Of a stretch of DNA of 37,124 nucleotides, positions 1 to 7,815 are shown piece after piece. This DNA is from RGIG6374 sp045600965 (lineage in GTDB: Bacteria; Bacteroidota; Bacteroidia; Bacteroidales; UBA932). The notes under the pieces were generated by a model. It made no database searches. It was not told the DNA's origin and saw nothing but the letters and a program-made list of their open reading frames with translations. A program made the translations under genes and the position numbers. Positions within the stretch are counted from its first letter, which is position 1; each line of letters begins with the position of its first letter. The stretch covers positions 1 to 37,124 of the forward strand of contig JAZRYW010000017.1 in the NCBI GenBank assembly GCA_045600965.1, read 5' to 3'.

Positions 1-83
1 CGCGATACAAGATCATTCTTATCGTAATAATTATACGACAAGAGTTTCCGCAGGGCATACTTTATATCATCAAGCTCAAACAT
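1..83 (-). CDS. N-terminal start of an unidentified protein (runs off left edge)
   Basis: A reading frame starts with ATG at 83 and stays open to the window edge, giving about 27 residues that begin MFELDDIKYALRKLL. An AAG-rich stretch lies just before the start, but there is no clear ribosome binding site. It follows the decayed AbiEii frame by about 27 nt on the same strand. Acidic and Lys/Arg residues alternate and there is no signal peptide, so a cytosolic protein is likely. I do not recognise the family; the fragment is too short to assign. Confidence 0.35.
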   Translation of the reverse strand, partial: MFELDDIKYALRKLLSYNYYDKNDLVS

Positions 84-110
84 CTTAATTATTATGCATT
101 TAAATCTTTT

Positions 111-281
111 TCACCCCATAATCTCCCCATGGCAGTTCCACCAACACTGAAACAATGCCGTCAGGCACATCGTTACCCACCAATCCTTCTCTATCGCCGT
201 AGCATCCAGATGCAGGGCAATAGCAATCTGCTGTAAAATCTGCGCTCTTTGGGCAGATGGAATCTCTAGCCACTTATTCAT
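111..281 (-). pseudogene. Decayed AbiEii-type toxin (N-terminal remnant)
   Basis: The frame starts at 281, overlapping the 3' end of the DUF6088 gene, and gives 56 residues before a TGA at 111-113. It opens MNKWLEIPSAQRAQIL and contains AIEKDWWVT, the characteristic N-terminal signature of AbiEii/nucleotidyltransferase toxins, which are normally about 250-330 residues. After TALF the frame departs from the family. A neighbouring frame of the same DNA reads FSVGGTAMGRLWGEKDLNA and then two stops, which resembles the GGT-S/A nucleotidyltransferase motif that should follow. I infer an internal deletion with a frameshift, followed by loss of the rest of the gene. Position after an AbiEi-like antitoxin fits the usual type IV toxin-antitoxin order. 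Confidence 0.7.
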
Positions 282-879
282 ACATTCTCAAAATTGTTTC
301 CCTAACCCAGATAGGAGCCAGCCTCAATTCCGTCAGGGCCGTATCCTTTTCCACCTTTTCAGTGACAATATCCTTTATCTTCCGATATTCCTCGTCTGTC
401 AACTTTCCTTCGCCAATCTCCCTGATTGCTGACACGGCCATACCAATCAAAGGCTCCCTGTAAAGAAGGTTCTTTGGCGTGGTACGAACAAAACGAATTC
501 CGTGGCCGTCATAAACCTTTATTCTTCTGGCTGCGCCATCCGTCAGATATACCGCGTTCTGGGGAAGTTGCGTCGAAAGACCCAAAAGGTTGAGAGCATA
601 ATCGGCCACAGGCTGTATATGAACCTTATCACGCTTGGCTATCGCACGTGCAATCTCATCCAGAGAAGGCAGAACCGGGCCACTGATATAAGGGTTGGTC
701 TTGGGATACAGATATATCCCTTGCGCCACCCTTACAAACGTTCCGGAAGCGACCAAAGTGCTGAGAGCCTTCCTCACGGAAGCTGCCGATCCGTAGCGGA
801 TGAAATCGCCAGCGAAACATATCGTTCCTCTTCCGCACTTTTTTACAGACGTTAATATTTTATCTTCAATGCTTTGCAT
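274..879 (-). CDS. AbiEi-like antitoxin, DUF6088 family
   Basis: This 201-residue cytosolic protein starts MQSIEDKILTSVKKCGRGTICFAGDF. Residues 1-60 look like a winged-helix DNA-binding domain (the ASVRKALSTLVASGTFVRVAQGIYLYPK stretch is typical of AbiEi/DUF6088 antitoxins). The rest is an antitoxin-like domain containing YLTDGAARRIKVYDGHGIRFVRTTPKN. Family members repress their own operon and neutralise an AbiEii nucleotidyltransferase. The gene appears intact, and its end overlaps the start of the broken toxin frame by 8 nt, so it is probably an orphan antitoxin left after toxin decay. A -7-like TATATTTG lies 26-33 nt upstream. Family assignment rests on sequence resemblance. Confidence 0.8.
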   Translation of the reverse strand: MQSIEDKILTSVKKCGRGTICFAGDFIRYGSAASVRKALSTLVASGTFVRVAQGIYLYPKTNPYISGPVLPSLDEIARAIAKRDKVHIQPVADYALNLLGLSTQLPQNAVYLTDGAARRIKVYDGHGIRFVRTTPKNLLYREPLIGMAVSAIREIGEGKLTDEEYRKIKDIVTEKVEKDTALTELRLAPIWVRETILRMYE

Positions 880-1194
880 AGTATATTACCTATTCAAATT
901 TTCACAAATATAAGCAAAACGTGTGAAATATTCGCATAATTGTAATAAACTAGTACAAACATAACTGCCAACTTGGAAATCTTGGCTCCGATTTGGCTCA
1001 CATATCTCGTAATTATGTCTCTGGGAGGCATCAGTATGTTACCGGAGTCAAAGGATACCGGTAAATCAGCAACATTCAGAGTAACAACGACCTGAATAGC
1101 CGAAATCACTCCGAAAATTTATCGTGATATCCTGTAAATCAATGGGTTGGCCCCATTTTGTGGGAGCCGCAAACCCGGACCGGCGGCAGATTCA
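880..1194. other. 315-nt intergenic stretch with no convincing gene
   Basis: This AT-rich interval separates the toxin-antitoxin remnant from the POT transporter gene end. A 71-codon open frame exists on the minus strand (894-1109), but its composition is not protein-like and it lies across the promoter region of the DUF6088 gene. I see no tRNA, clear terminator or repeat. It may be decayed accessory DNA. Confidence 0.5.
905..912 (-). promoter_or_regulatory. Probable -7 element for the DUF6088 gene
   Basis: TATATTTG read on the minus strand matches the Bacteroidetes -7 consensus TAnnTTTG and sits 26 nt upstream of the DUF6088 start. No TTTG lies at the expected distance for a -33 element, so the call is tentative. 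Confidence 0.4.
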
Positions 1195-2895
1195 TCAGCT
1201 TTCGGTTGCGGCTTCGATCTTCTTGAGCATTGCGAACATTATTGCTCCTGCCAGCAGGCACAGGCCCATAAGTATCGCCCAGTTGGCCCATAGCGGAACG
1301 CTCTTCCACAGGAGGCCGGGAATGGAGCTGAGATAGTTGCCCACAGCGGTTGCGGCGAACCACAGACCCATCATGAGACCCTTGTATTTGGGAGGGGCCA
1401 CCTTGGTCACGAAACTTATGCCCATAGGGCTGAGAAGGAGTTCGGCGAAAGTGAGCACCAGATATGTGCCGATGAGGTACATCGGGACGACGGGGTCGGG
1501 TGAGACAGTGCCGCCGAGGGCTGCAGGCGAGGGCTGACCAACAGAGGCCATCACCATAATGAGATAGCCCAGAGCGGCCACGAACATACCGATGCCGATC
1601 TTCTTGGGTGCGGAGGGTTCCATACCGTTGGGGTGCCTTTCGCTCTTCCTGTCGGCAAGGGCGGAGAATATCGCCATTGAAATGGGTGTCAGGAACACTA
1701 CGAAGAAGGGATTGAACTGCTGGAACAGCTGAGGGTAGATGTCCAGAGGTTCGGGCATACCCGAGTAGATCCAGTATGCGCCACCCCAGAGCAGGGCTGT
1801 TGCAATGCCTGAAATCAGCTTGCCGCTGCCCTTTTCCGACTGGAAGGTGGAGAAGAGGGTATATATCGAAACGGCGACGAGGGCGAGGCTCCAGATGTTG
1901 AATCCGAAGCGGGTTGCGCCCGTTGCGGTGGCTGTCGTGTAGTCGCGCGCGAACCAGGTGAGGCTCTGTCCGTTCTGGTGGAATGCCATCCAGAAGAAGA
2001 TTACAACCGCGAACACGAGGCAGAGGGCCACGATGCGGTCCCTGGTCTGCTTTGCGGTGAGCTCGACGGCGGTGGAGGCGCCTGTGCCCGATGCGGCGGC
2101 CTGCTTGGCGTTGACGTCAGCGTGCTTGAACCAGCCGCGGCAGCTGAAGTAGATGGCCATCGACACTATCAGTGAAACGCAGGCGATGGCGAATCCCATA
2201 TTGTAGGATGAGGACAGATGTTCGATGTAGTAGCTGCTGAAGTCCCCAAGAGGCAGCTCTGCGGCATCACCGGGCATCACGGAAGCGAGGCTCTGGAGCT
2301 TGTCAGCGTTCTCGGGGGTGATGGTGCCGGAGAGATACTGGTGGGCGAGCGCGGGGATGTCGGCCTTGTAGATCAGGCCGGCCTTGCCAAGGAACCTGTT
2401 GGTGATGGCGGTGGCTGCTGCAGGGGCGAACATTGCGCCGATGTTGATGGCCATATAGAAAAGGCTGAATGCGGAATCACGCTTCGAGGCGTATTTCGGA
2501 TCGTCGTAGAGATTGCCGACCAGCACCTGCAGGTTGCCCTTGAAGAGGCCTGTGCCGACGGCTATGACGAACAGCGCGGCGAGCATCATCACCACTCCGA
2601 GCGTGTCGGCTCCGGTGGGGATGGCAAGCAGCACATAGCCGAGGAACATCACGCTGATGCCGGTGACCACGCATTTGCCGTAGCCTATGCGGTCGGCGAG
2701 CCATCCACCCACAACGGGCATAAAATAGACGGCCGCAAGGAAAATGGAGTAAACCTGGCTTGCCGTTGCCTGCTCCCAGCCGAACTTGGCCTGGAGGAAG
2801 AGCATGAAGATGGCAAGCATCGTGTAGTAGCCGAAGCGTTCCCCGGTGTTGGCGAGCGCGAGGGCATACAGTCCTTTGGGTTGATTCTTGAACAT
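1195..2895 (-). CDS. POT/PTR2 family proton-coupled oligopeptide transporter
   Basis: This 566-residue inner-membrane protein matches the POT (peptide MFS) family. The N-terminus reads LANTGERFGYYTMLAIFMLFLQ, the family's first-helix signature, followed by WLADRIGYGKCV (MFS loop 2-3) and about 12-14 hydrophobic segments. POT proteins import di- and tripeptides with protons. The canonical ExxER motif is altered: Glu19-Arg20 are present, but the first Glu is Asn16. It is the downstream gene of a two-gene unit with the cyclophilin lipoprotein (26-nt gap). A central stretch around residues 200-280 forms a non-membrane loop. Substrate range cannot be read from sequence. No clear terminator follows. 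Confidence 0.9.
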   Translation of the reverse strand: MFKNQPKGLYALALANTGERFGYYTMLAIFMLFLQAKFGWEQATASQVYSIFLAAVYFMPVVGGWLADRIGYGKCVVTGISVMFLGYVLLAIPTGADTLGVVMMLAALFVIAVGTGLFKGNLQVLVGNLYDDPKYASKRDSAFSLFYMAINIGAMFAPAAATAITNRFLGKAGLIYKADIPALAHQYLSGTITPENADKLQSLASVMPGDAAELPLGDFSSYYIEHLSSSYNMGFAIACVSLIVSMAIYFSCRGWFKHADVNAKQAAASGTGASTAVELTAKQTRDRIVALCLVFAVVIFFWMAFHQNGQSLTWFARDYTTATATGATRFGFNIWSLALVAVSIYTLFSTFQSEKGSGKLISGIATALLWGGAYWIYSGMPEPLDIYPQLFQQFNPFFVVFLTPISMAIFSALADRKSERHPNGMEPSAPKKIGIGMFVAALGYLIMVMASVGQPSPAALGGTVSPDPVVPMYLIGTYLVLTFAELLLSPMGISFVTKVAPPKYKGLMMGLWFAATAVGNYLSSIPGLLWKSVPLWANWAILMGLCLLAGAIMFAMLKKIEAATES

Positions 2896-2921
2896 TGTTT
2901 ATGTCGTTTGTATGGTGAACG

Positions 2922-3581
2922 CTATTCTTCGGGAGCGGCCTCTGCTGCGGGCGCGGGCGTTTCCACGGGGGTTATGCTGACGATCTTGACATCGCGGGTG
3001 GGGCGGTCACGTCCGTCGGTGGGGATGGCTGCGATCTTGTCCACAATCCCGATGCCTTCGATGACTTCGCCGAATACGGTGTACTCGTTGTCAAGCTGGG
3101 CGCAGGTCCCTTCGTCCTGGACGATATAGAACTGCGATCCGGACGATTCCTTGAGCGGATTTGCCGCATCGCCGCGTCTTGCTGCGGCCAGGGCTCCCTT
3201 CTTGTGATTATGGGCGGGGGTGATTTCAGCGGGGATGGTGTATCCGGGGCCTCCCGTGCCGTAGAGGTTGCTCTTGGCGGGATCCTTCGTCAGAGGGTCT
3301 CCGACCTGGATCATAAAGCCGTTGATCACTCTGTGGAAGAGTATGCCGTCGTAGAATTTCTGTGAGGCGAGCTTGATGAAGTTCTCCTTGTGCAGGGGCG
3401 TGTCGGCGTAGAGCCTGACAGTCATATCACCCTGGGTGGTCGAGATCTTGAACACCGGTTCCTCCGCTGAGATTGCGGCGGGGTCGAATGCCAGAGTCTC
3501 CTCAGTGGTCTGTGCGGATTTGCATCCGGTGAAGAGAAAAGCCATAATCGAAATTGCTGTAAGGATTCTTAATGATTTCAT
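2922..3581 (-). CDS. Lipoprotein cyclophilin-type peptidyl-prolyl isomerase
   Basis: The protein is 219 residues starting MKSLRILTAISIMAFLFTGC, a lipoprotein signal peptide with the lipidated Cys at 20. I chose this ATG over an in-frame upstream one because it begins the signal peptide and lies just after a TACCTTTG promoter element. The rest is a cyclophilin domain: FHRVINGFMIQVGDP, GGPGYTIPAEI, ALAAARRGD, SGSQFYIVQ and the FGEVIEG segment. It should catalyse cis-trans isomerisation of prolyl bonds in envelope proteins. The Pro/Ala/Glu-rich tail (ETPAPAAEAAPEE) looks unstructured. It is divergent from the flippase gene and precedes the POT transporter in the same direction. Confidence 0.93.
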   Translation of the reverse strand: MKSLRILTAISIMAFLFTGCKSAQTTEETLAFDPAAISAEEPVFKISTTQGDMTVRLYADTPLHKENFIKLASQKFYDGILFHRVINGFMIQVGDPLTKDPAKSNLYGTGGPGYTIPAEITPAHNHKKGALAAARRGDAANPLKESSGSQFYIVQDEGTCAQLDNEYTVFGEVIEGIGIVDKIAAIPTDGRDRPTRDVKIVSITPVETPAPAAEAAPEE

Positions 3582-3599
3582 AAGTGATTGGTTTATCTG

Positions 3600-3607
3600 C
3601 AAAGGTA
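3600..3607 (-). promoter_or_regulatory. -7 element of the cyclophilin/POT transcription unit
   Basis: TACCTTTG on the minus strand, followed by CA, matches the TAnnTTTG consensus and lies 18 nt before the cyclophilin start. It is back to back with the flippase promoter, 12 nt away. No clear -33 TTTG is at standard spacing. Confidence 0.55.
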
Positions 3608-3619
3608 CCGCTTTTTTTG

Positions 3620-3627
3620 TAAATTTG
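3620..3627 (+). promoter_or_regulatory. -7 element of the flippase-dut-murF unit
   Basis: TAAATTTG followed by CAG matches TAnnTTTG and lies 20 nt before the flippase ATG, giving a very short leader. The -33 element is not obvious. Confidence 0.55.
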
Positions 3628-3647
3628 CAGATGATTGAAGCAATAAA

Positions 3648-5153
3648 ATGGCAAACCCGATAAAGCAACTCGCTGGAGAAACGGCCGTTTACGGTCTGAG
3701 CACGATACTGGCGAGAATAATCAACTTCTTCCTTGTCCCCCTCTACACCAGGGTTCTGACACAGTCCGACTATGGCGTGGTCACGGAATTCATGTCCTAC
3801 ATCGCCGTCCTCCAGGTGGTGCTCATACTCGGCCTCGAGACGGGATGCTTCAGGTTCGCCAACAAGGAGGGGGTCGACAGGCGGAGCGTCTTCTCCAACG
3901 CATTCTACACCGTCACCGGCTTTTCCGCGCTGTTCTTCGTGGCCGCGTGCGTCTTTGCGGGACCCCTTTCAACCGCGATGGGCTATGCCGGATACTCCAA
4001 CTGCATCATCTATCTCGGCGGCATCCTGCTGATGGATTGCTCCACGAGCATCATATTCGCAAAGCTGCGGTATGAGCAGAAGGCGCTGAAGTTTGCTGTC
4101 ATCAAGACCATAAAGATAGTTACCGAGGCCTGCAGCAACCTGGTTTTCTTTCTATGGCTGCCCGGCTGGCTGGCTTCCCGTCCCCAGGCTTTCATACTGC
4201 GCTTGATAAGCCCCGTCCCGGATTTCTCATACGCGATGTTCGCAGTGTTCCTGAGCTGCATCGTATGCGTGCTGCTGCTCCTGCCGGACATATTCCGCAC
4301 GGTCTCGGGCTCGAGGATGAGCCGCAGGCTTGTCAAAGAGCTGCTCATCTATTCCCTCCCGCTTATGGTGGCGGGCCTTCCCGGCATATTGAACGACTTT
4401 ATGGACCGTCTGCTTATGCGCTGGTGCATAGGTGATTCCGCCGATGTGGCCTGGAGAGCGTCGCTCGGCGTCTATCAGGCCGGAGTGAAGGTGGCTGTCA
4501 TAATGAACCTCTTCATACAGATGTACCGCTATGCCGCGGAACCTTTCTTCTTCCGCCGTATGCGCGACAGGGACAGCCGTGAACTCTACAGCACGGTGAT
4601 GACCTGGTTCGTGGGGTTCTGTATGCTCGTGTTCCTGGGCGTGATACTCTACATCGACGTGATAGGCCTGATGCTCGGCAGGAACTTCCGCGAAGGCCTT
4701 TCCATCGCCCCGGTGATGCTGATGGCCTACGCCTGCCTCGGCATATCGATAAACGTCAATATGTGGTTCAAGCTGTCCAACAATACGGGCTGCGCAATAT
4801 GGGTGACGCTTGCAGGACTTCTTGTGACCATACTCATCAACGTGCTGCTGATGCCGAAATACAATTACCACGCAGCCGCCTGGGCCCATCTGGCAAGTTA
4901 TGCCGTGATGATAGCCGTCAGCCTGCTGTTGAGCCGCAAACGCTACTGGATAGGTTACGACTGGCGCCGTCCGGGCGCTCTGGCGGCCGCGGCGCTCGCG
5001 CTTTTCGGAGTCAGCCGCCTGCTTCCTGAAATGGCTCTCGGCTGTCGTCTGGCCGTACATACCGCGCTGATTGCCGTATATCTCGTCTTCTGGATTGTCG
5101 TGATACAGAAGGTGAATCTCAAATCCCTTTTAAGAGGAAATATAGAACACTGA
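3648..5153 (+). CDS. Wzx-like polysaccharide/lipid-linked oligosaccharide flippase
   Basis: This 501-residue protein has 12-14 hydrophobic helices and begins MANPIKQLAGETAVYGLSTI. The segment FFLVPLYTRVLTQSDYGVV is characteristic of the MOP/MATE-like flippases (Wzx/RfbX and polysaccharide_synt families). Such proteins move undecaprenyl-linked oligosaccharides across the inner membrane for O-antigen, capsule or protein glycan assembly. The neighbouring dut, murF and LpxL-type genes make this an envelope-building cluster. The gap to dut is 5 nt, so co-transcription is likely. The actual glycan cargo is not evident; MurJ-like lipid II flipping is possible given murF nearby but is not supported by specific motifs. 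Confidence 0.85.
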   Translation: MANPIKQLAGETAVYGLSTILARIINFFLVPLYTRVLTQSDYGVVTEFMSYIAVLQVVLILGLETGCFRFANKEGVDRRSVFSNAFYTVTGFSALFFVAACVFAGPLSTAMGYAGYSNCIIYLGGILLMDCSTSIIFAKLRYEQKALKFAVIKTIKIVTEACSNLVFFLWLPGWLASRPQAFILRLISPVPDFSYAMFAVFLSCIVCVLLLLPDIFRTVSGSRMSRRLVKELLIYSLPLMVAGLPGILNDFMDRLLMRWCIGDSADVAWRASLGVYQAGVKVAVIMNLFIQMYRYAAEPFFFRRMRDRDSRELYSTVMTWFVGFCMLVFLGVILYIDVIGLMLGRNFREGLSIAPVMLMAYACLGISINVNMWFKLSNNTGCAIWVTLAGLLVTILINVLLMPKYNYHAAAWAHLASYAVMIAVSLLLSRKRYWIGYDWRRPGALAAAALALFGVSRLLPEMALGCRLAVHTALIAVYLVFWIVVIQKVNLKSLLRGNIEH

Positions 5154-5158
5154 CCGAT

Positions 5159-5596
5159 ATGACTGAAATCAAGATTGTAAACCGTTCTCCCTTCGCCCTT
5201 CCCTCCTATGCGACCGAATTCTCCGCCGGAATGGACCTGCGGGCCAACATTGACGAACCTGTAACGCTCGGTTCCCTGGACCGCGCGATGATCCCCACCG
5301 GGCTTTTCATAGAGCTTCCGGCCGGTTTCGAGGCGCAGATCCGCCCCAGAAGCGGTCTGGCCGCAAAGCACGGCGTCACCGTGACCAATGCCCCCGGTAC
5401 GATAGACTCGGACTACCGCGGTGAGATATGCGTGCTGCTGGTGAACCTTTCAAGGGAGCCTTTCACCATCGAACGCGGCGAGCGCATCGCACAGATGGTC
5501 ATTGCCCGCCACGAAGTGGCTCAGTGGGCAGAGGTTGAACATCTTGAGGAAAGCGGCCGCGGAAAGGGCGGCTTCGGAAGCACAGGTACGAAATGA
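5159..5596 (+). CDS. dut: Deoxyuridine 5'-triphosphate nucleotidohydrolase (dUTPase)
   Basis: The 145-residue protein hydrolyses dUTP to dUMP and pyrophosphate, keeping uracil out of DNA and supplying dTMP synthesis. All five trimeric-dUTPase motifs are visible: SAGMDLRA (22-29), PRSGLA (63-68), GTIDSDYRGEI (80-90), ERIAQMVI (108-115) and the C-terminal P-loop-like GRGKGGFGSTG (133-143). Length is normal. It starts 5 nt after the flippase and its stop overlaps the murF start (ATGATGA), so translation is probably coupled. Confidence 0.97.
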   Translation: MTEIKIVNRSPFALPSYATEFSAGMDLRANIDEPVTLGSLDRAMIPTGLFIELPAGFEAQIRPRSGLAAKHGVTVTNAPGTIDSDYRGEICVLLVNLSREPFTIERGERIAQMVIARHEVAQWAEVEHLEESGRGKGGFGSTGTK

Positions 5597-6879
5597 TGAC
5601 TATAGAGCAGATATATGAATTGCTTGCCACCTGCAAGGGGCTTGTGACTGACAGCCGCAAGGTGGAGAAGGGGACAATGTTCCTCGCCCTGAAGGGGGAG
5701 AAGTTCGATGGCAACGACTTTGCGCTGAAAGCGCTTCAGGACGGGGCCTCATTCGCCGTGGTGGACAGGCCGTCCCTCGGCGACCACCCCGGCTGCATAC
5801 TTGTGGATGACACGCTCAAGGCGTTCCAGAGGCTCGCGCGCCATCACCGCGATCAGTTCGACATACCCGTGATAGGCCTTACCGGAACGAACGGGAAGAC
5901 CACCACCAAGGAGCTGATAAATGCCGTCCTCTCCAGGAAATACGTGACCCTGGCCACCTCAGGCAATTTCAACAACTCGATAGGAGTGCCCCTTACCGTG
6001 CTCTCCCTCAGGCCGGAGCATCAGATTGCCGTTGTGGAGATGGGCGCGAGCCATCCCGGTGACATAGACGAGCTGGTGGCCGTAAGCGCCCCCACCTTCG
6101 GCCTGATCACCAATGTCGGCAAGGCCCATCTTCTCGGCTTCGGCAGTTTCGAAGGGGTGAAGAGGACCAAGGGCGAACTCTATGATTTCCTGCTCGCCAA
6201 TGGCGGGACTGCCTTCGTGAACAGGGACAACCCCCATCTCTGCGGGATGGCATCGGGCAGGGAAGGTATGCCCGTGATAGGATACGGGCTGAACTTCAGC
6301 GGCGCCAGGGTTCTTCCGGTCACCGCAACGGAGCCCTTCCTGAGGATATCCCTCCCCACTGGCGAAACCGTCCGCACCCGCCTTGTCGGTTCGTACAACG
6401 CCGACAACGTTATGGCCGCGCTTGCAGTGGGCGAGCGCTTCGGAGTGGCAAGGGAGGACGCGATTGCCGCCGTGGAGCAGTATGAACCCACAAACAACCG
6501 CTCCCAGCTGCTCCGCAGGGGGAACACCACCTACATAGTGGATGCCTACAACGCCAACCCGACCAGTATGACTGCATCGGTGGAGAATTTCTCACGAACC
6601 CTCTTCCCCCACAAGGTGGCCATCCTCGGCGATATGCTCGAACTCGGAGCCGACTCCGTGGAGGAGCACCGCGCGATAGTGAAACTCGCTCAGGGCTGCG
6701 GTTTCGATGAAGTGTACTATGTGGGAAGTGAATTCGCCGCCGCCGGGGCTCCGAACGTCTTCCCCGATGTGGATGCCCTCAGGACCGTCCTTTCCGACGG
6801 ACGTCTCGGCGCTCACACGGTGCTTGTCAAGGGCTCACACGGCATAGGCCTCCAGAAACTGATATCCTCCGGGGAATAA
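5593..6879 (+). CDS. murF: UDP-N-acetylmuramoyl-tripeptide--D-alanyl-D-alanine ligase
   Basis: MurF adds D-Ala-D-Ala to UDP-MurNAc-tripeptide in the cytosol, the last step in the soluble peptidoglycan precursor pathway. The 428-residue protein has the Mur ligase order: N-terminal UDP-binding domain with LVTDSRKVEKGTMFLALKGEKFDG (17-40), ATP-binding loop GLTGTNGKTTTKE (95-107), and the central segment VVEMGASHPGDIDELV plus LVGSYNADNVMAALAV and VDAYNANPTSM. DAYNANP is specific to MurF rather than MurC/D/E. Length is slightly shorter than the E. coli enzyme. The start overlaps dut by 4 nt. Confidence 0.96.
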   Translation: MMTIEQIYELLATCKGLVTDSRKVEKGTMFLALKGEKFDGNDFALKALQDGASFAVVDRPSLGDHPGCILVDDTLKAFQRLARHHRDQFDIPVIGLTGTNGKTTTKELINAVLSRKYVTLATSGNFNNSIGVPLTVLSLRPEHQIAVVEMGASHPGDIDELVAVSAPTFGLITNVGKAHLLGFGSFEGVKRTKGELYDFLLANGGTAFVNRDNPHLCGMASGREGMPVIGYGLNFSGARVLPVTATEPFLRISLPTGETVRTRLVGSYNADNVMAALAVGERFGVAREDAIAAVEQYEPTNNRSQLLRRGNTTYIVDAYNANPTSMTASVENFSRTLFPHKVAILGDMLELGADSVEEHRAIVKLAQGCGFDEVYYVGSEFAAAGAPNVFPDVDALRTVLSDGRLGAHTVLVKGSHGIGLQKLISSGE

Positions 6880-6891
6880 CACGGCAGACAA

Positions 6892-7815
6892 ATGAGAGCG
6901 CTCTGCCACATACTGCTTATACCGTTCTATCTGCTTTCGCTGCTTCCACTGCCGGTGCACCATCTTTTCGCCGACATCCTGGCGTTTCTGCTGCGCAGGG
7001 TCTTCCGCTACCGGCTCCCTGTGGTCAGGGGCAACCTGCAGCGCTCCTTCCCCGACCTGGGGACGAAGTCTCTGCGCCGTATCGAAAGGCAGTTCTACAC
7101 ATATCTCGCCGACGTATTCTGCGAGACGGTATGGGGCCTGACCCGCTCGACGAAATGGATGCACCGCATAGGAATGTGGCGCGTGGAGAATCAGCAGCTG
7201 CTTGACAATCAGTATGAAAAGGGCCGCAGCGTGGTGGTCTATCTGGGACATTACGGCAACTGGGAACTGCTCAGCGGCATCTGCGACTACAGCGACCGTC
7301 CCCCGAAATTCACCGTTGACAGGGGAGTTTTCGCTTATCACCCTATGCGCAGCCGCTTCTGGGAGGAGATGTTCAAGGTTATACGCCTCTCCCACAAGAA
7401 GGGCGACAGCGGAATAGTGCCTTCGTCAGGGATGCTGCGGTTCGTGATAAGCCACAGGCAGGAGAACTGGCTGTTCTTCTTCAACTCCGACCAGTCTCCG
7501 GCGCCGAACGCCCGATATGCCTCGATGTTTCTGAACCAGCCCACGCTCTGGGTGACCGGAGGTGAGATGATAGCCAGGAAATACGGTATGCCGGTGGTGT
7601 ATCTCTATATGGACAGGGTGGGCCGCGGACGCTACGTGGTGCGTTACAGCCTGATTTGCGAAGATGCATCCCGGGTGGATGAAAAATTCATAATAAATGA
7701 GTATATTCGCCTTTTGGAAAAGGACATAAATTCAAACAAGGCCAACTGGCTCTGGAGCCACAGGAGGTGGAAGCACCCCGTCCCTCCCGAGATGCTGGCC
7801 GGCAACCGGATATGA
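6892..7815 (+). CDS. Lipid A biosynthesis acyltransferase (LpxL/HtrB-like)
   Basis: This 307-residue protein belongs to the LpxL/LpxM acyltransferase family, which adds a secondary acyl chain to lipid A precursors at the inner membrane. An N-terminal membrane anchor (residues 5-35) precedes the catalytic H(x4)E motif, His120 and Glu125, within YLGHYGNWELLSG. The FNSDQSPAPNARYASMFLNQPT segment fits the conserved post-catalytic region, although family members often have Q-P-x-x-x-G-x-x-F there. It lies 12 nt after murF and overlaps the next gene by 4 nt. Bacteroidales lipid A is usually penta-acylated, so one such enzyme would suffice. Confidence 0.9.
   Translation: MRALCHILLIPFYLLSLLPLPVHHLFADILAFLLRRVFRYRLPVVRGNLQRSFPDLGTKSLRRIERQFYTYLADVFCETVWGLTRSTKWMHRIGMWRVENQQLLDNQYEKGRSVVVYLGHYGNWELLSGICDYSDRPPKFTVDRGVFAYHPMRSRFWEEMFKVIRLSHKKGDSGIVPSSGMLRFVISHRQENWLFFFNSDQSPAPNARYASMFLNQPTLWVTGGEMIARKYGMPVVYLYMDRVGRGRYVVRYSLICEDASRVDEKFIINEYIRLLEKDINSNKANWLWSHRRWKHPVPPEMLAGNRI

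Noticed and set aside
894..1109. A 71-codon minus-strand open frame between the antitoxin gene and the POT gene
   Set aside because: Its composition is not protein-like, there is no ribosome site, and it covers the probable promoter of the antitoxin gene.
2218..3129. A 303-codon plus-strand open frame opposite the POT and cyclophilin genes
   Set aside because: It is the antisense shadow of two clearly recognisable genes in GC-rich DNA, rich in His/Gly/Glu, with no family signature.
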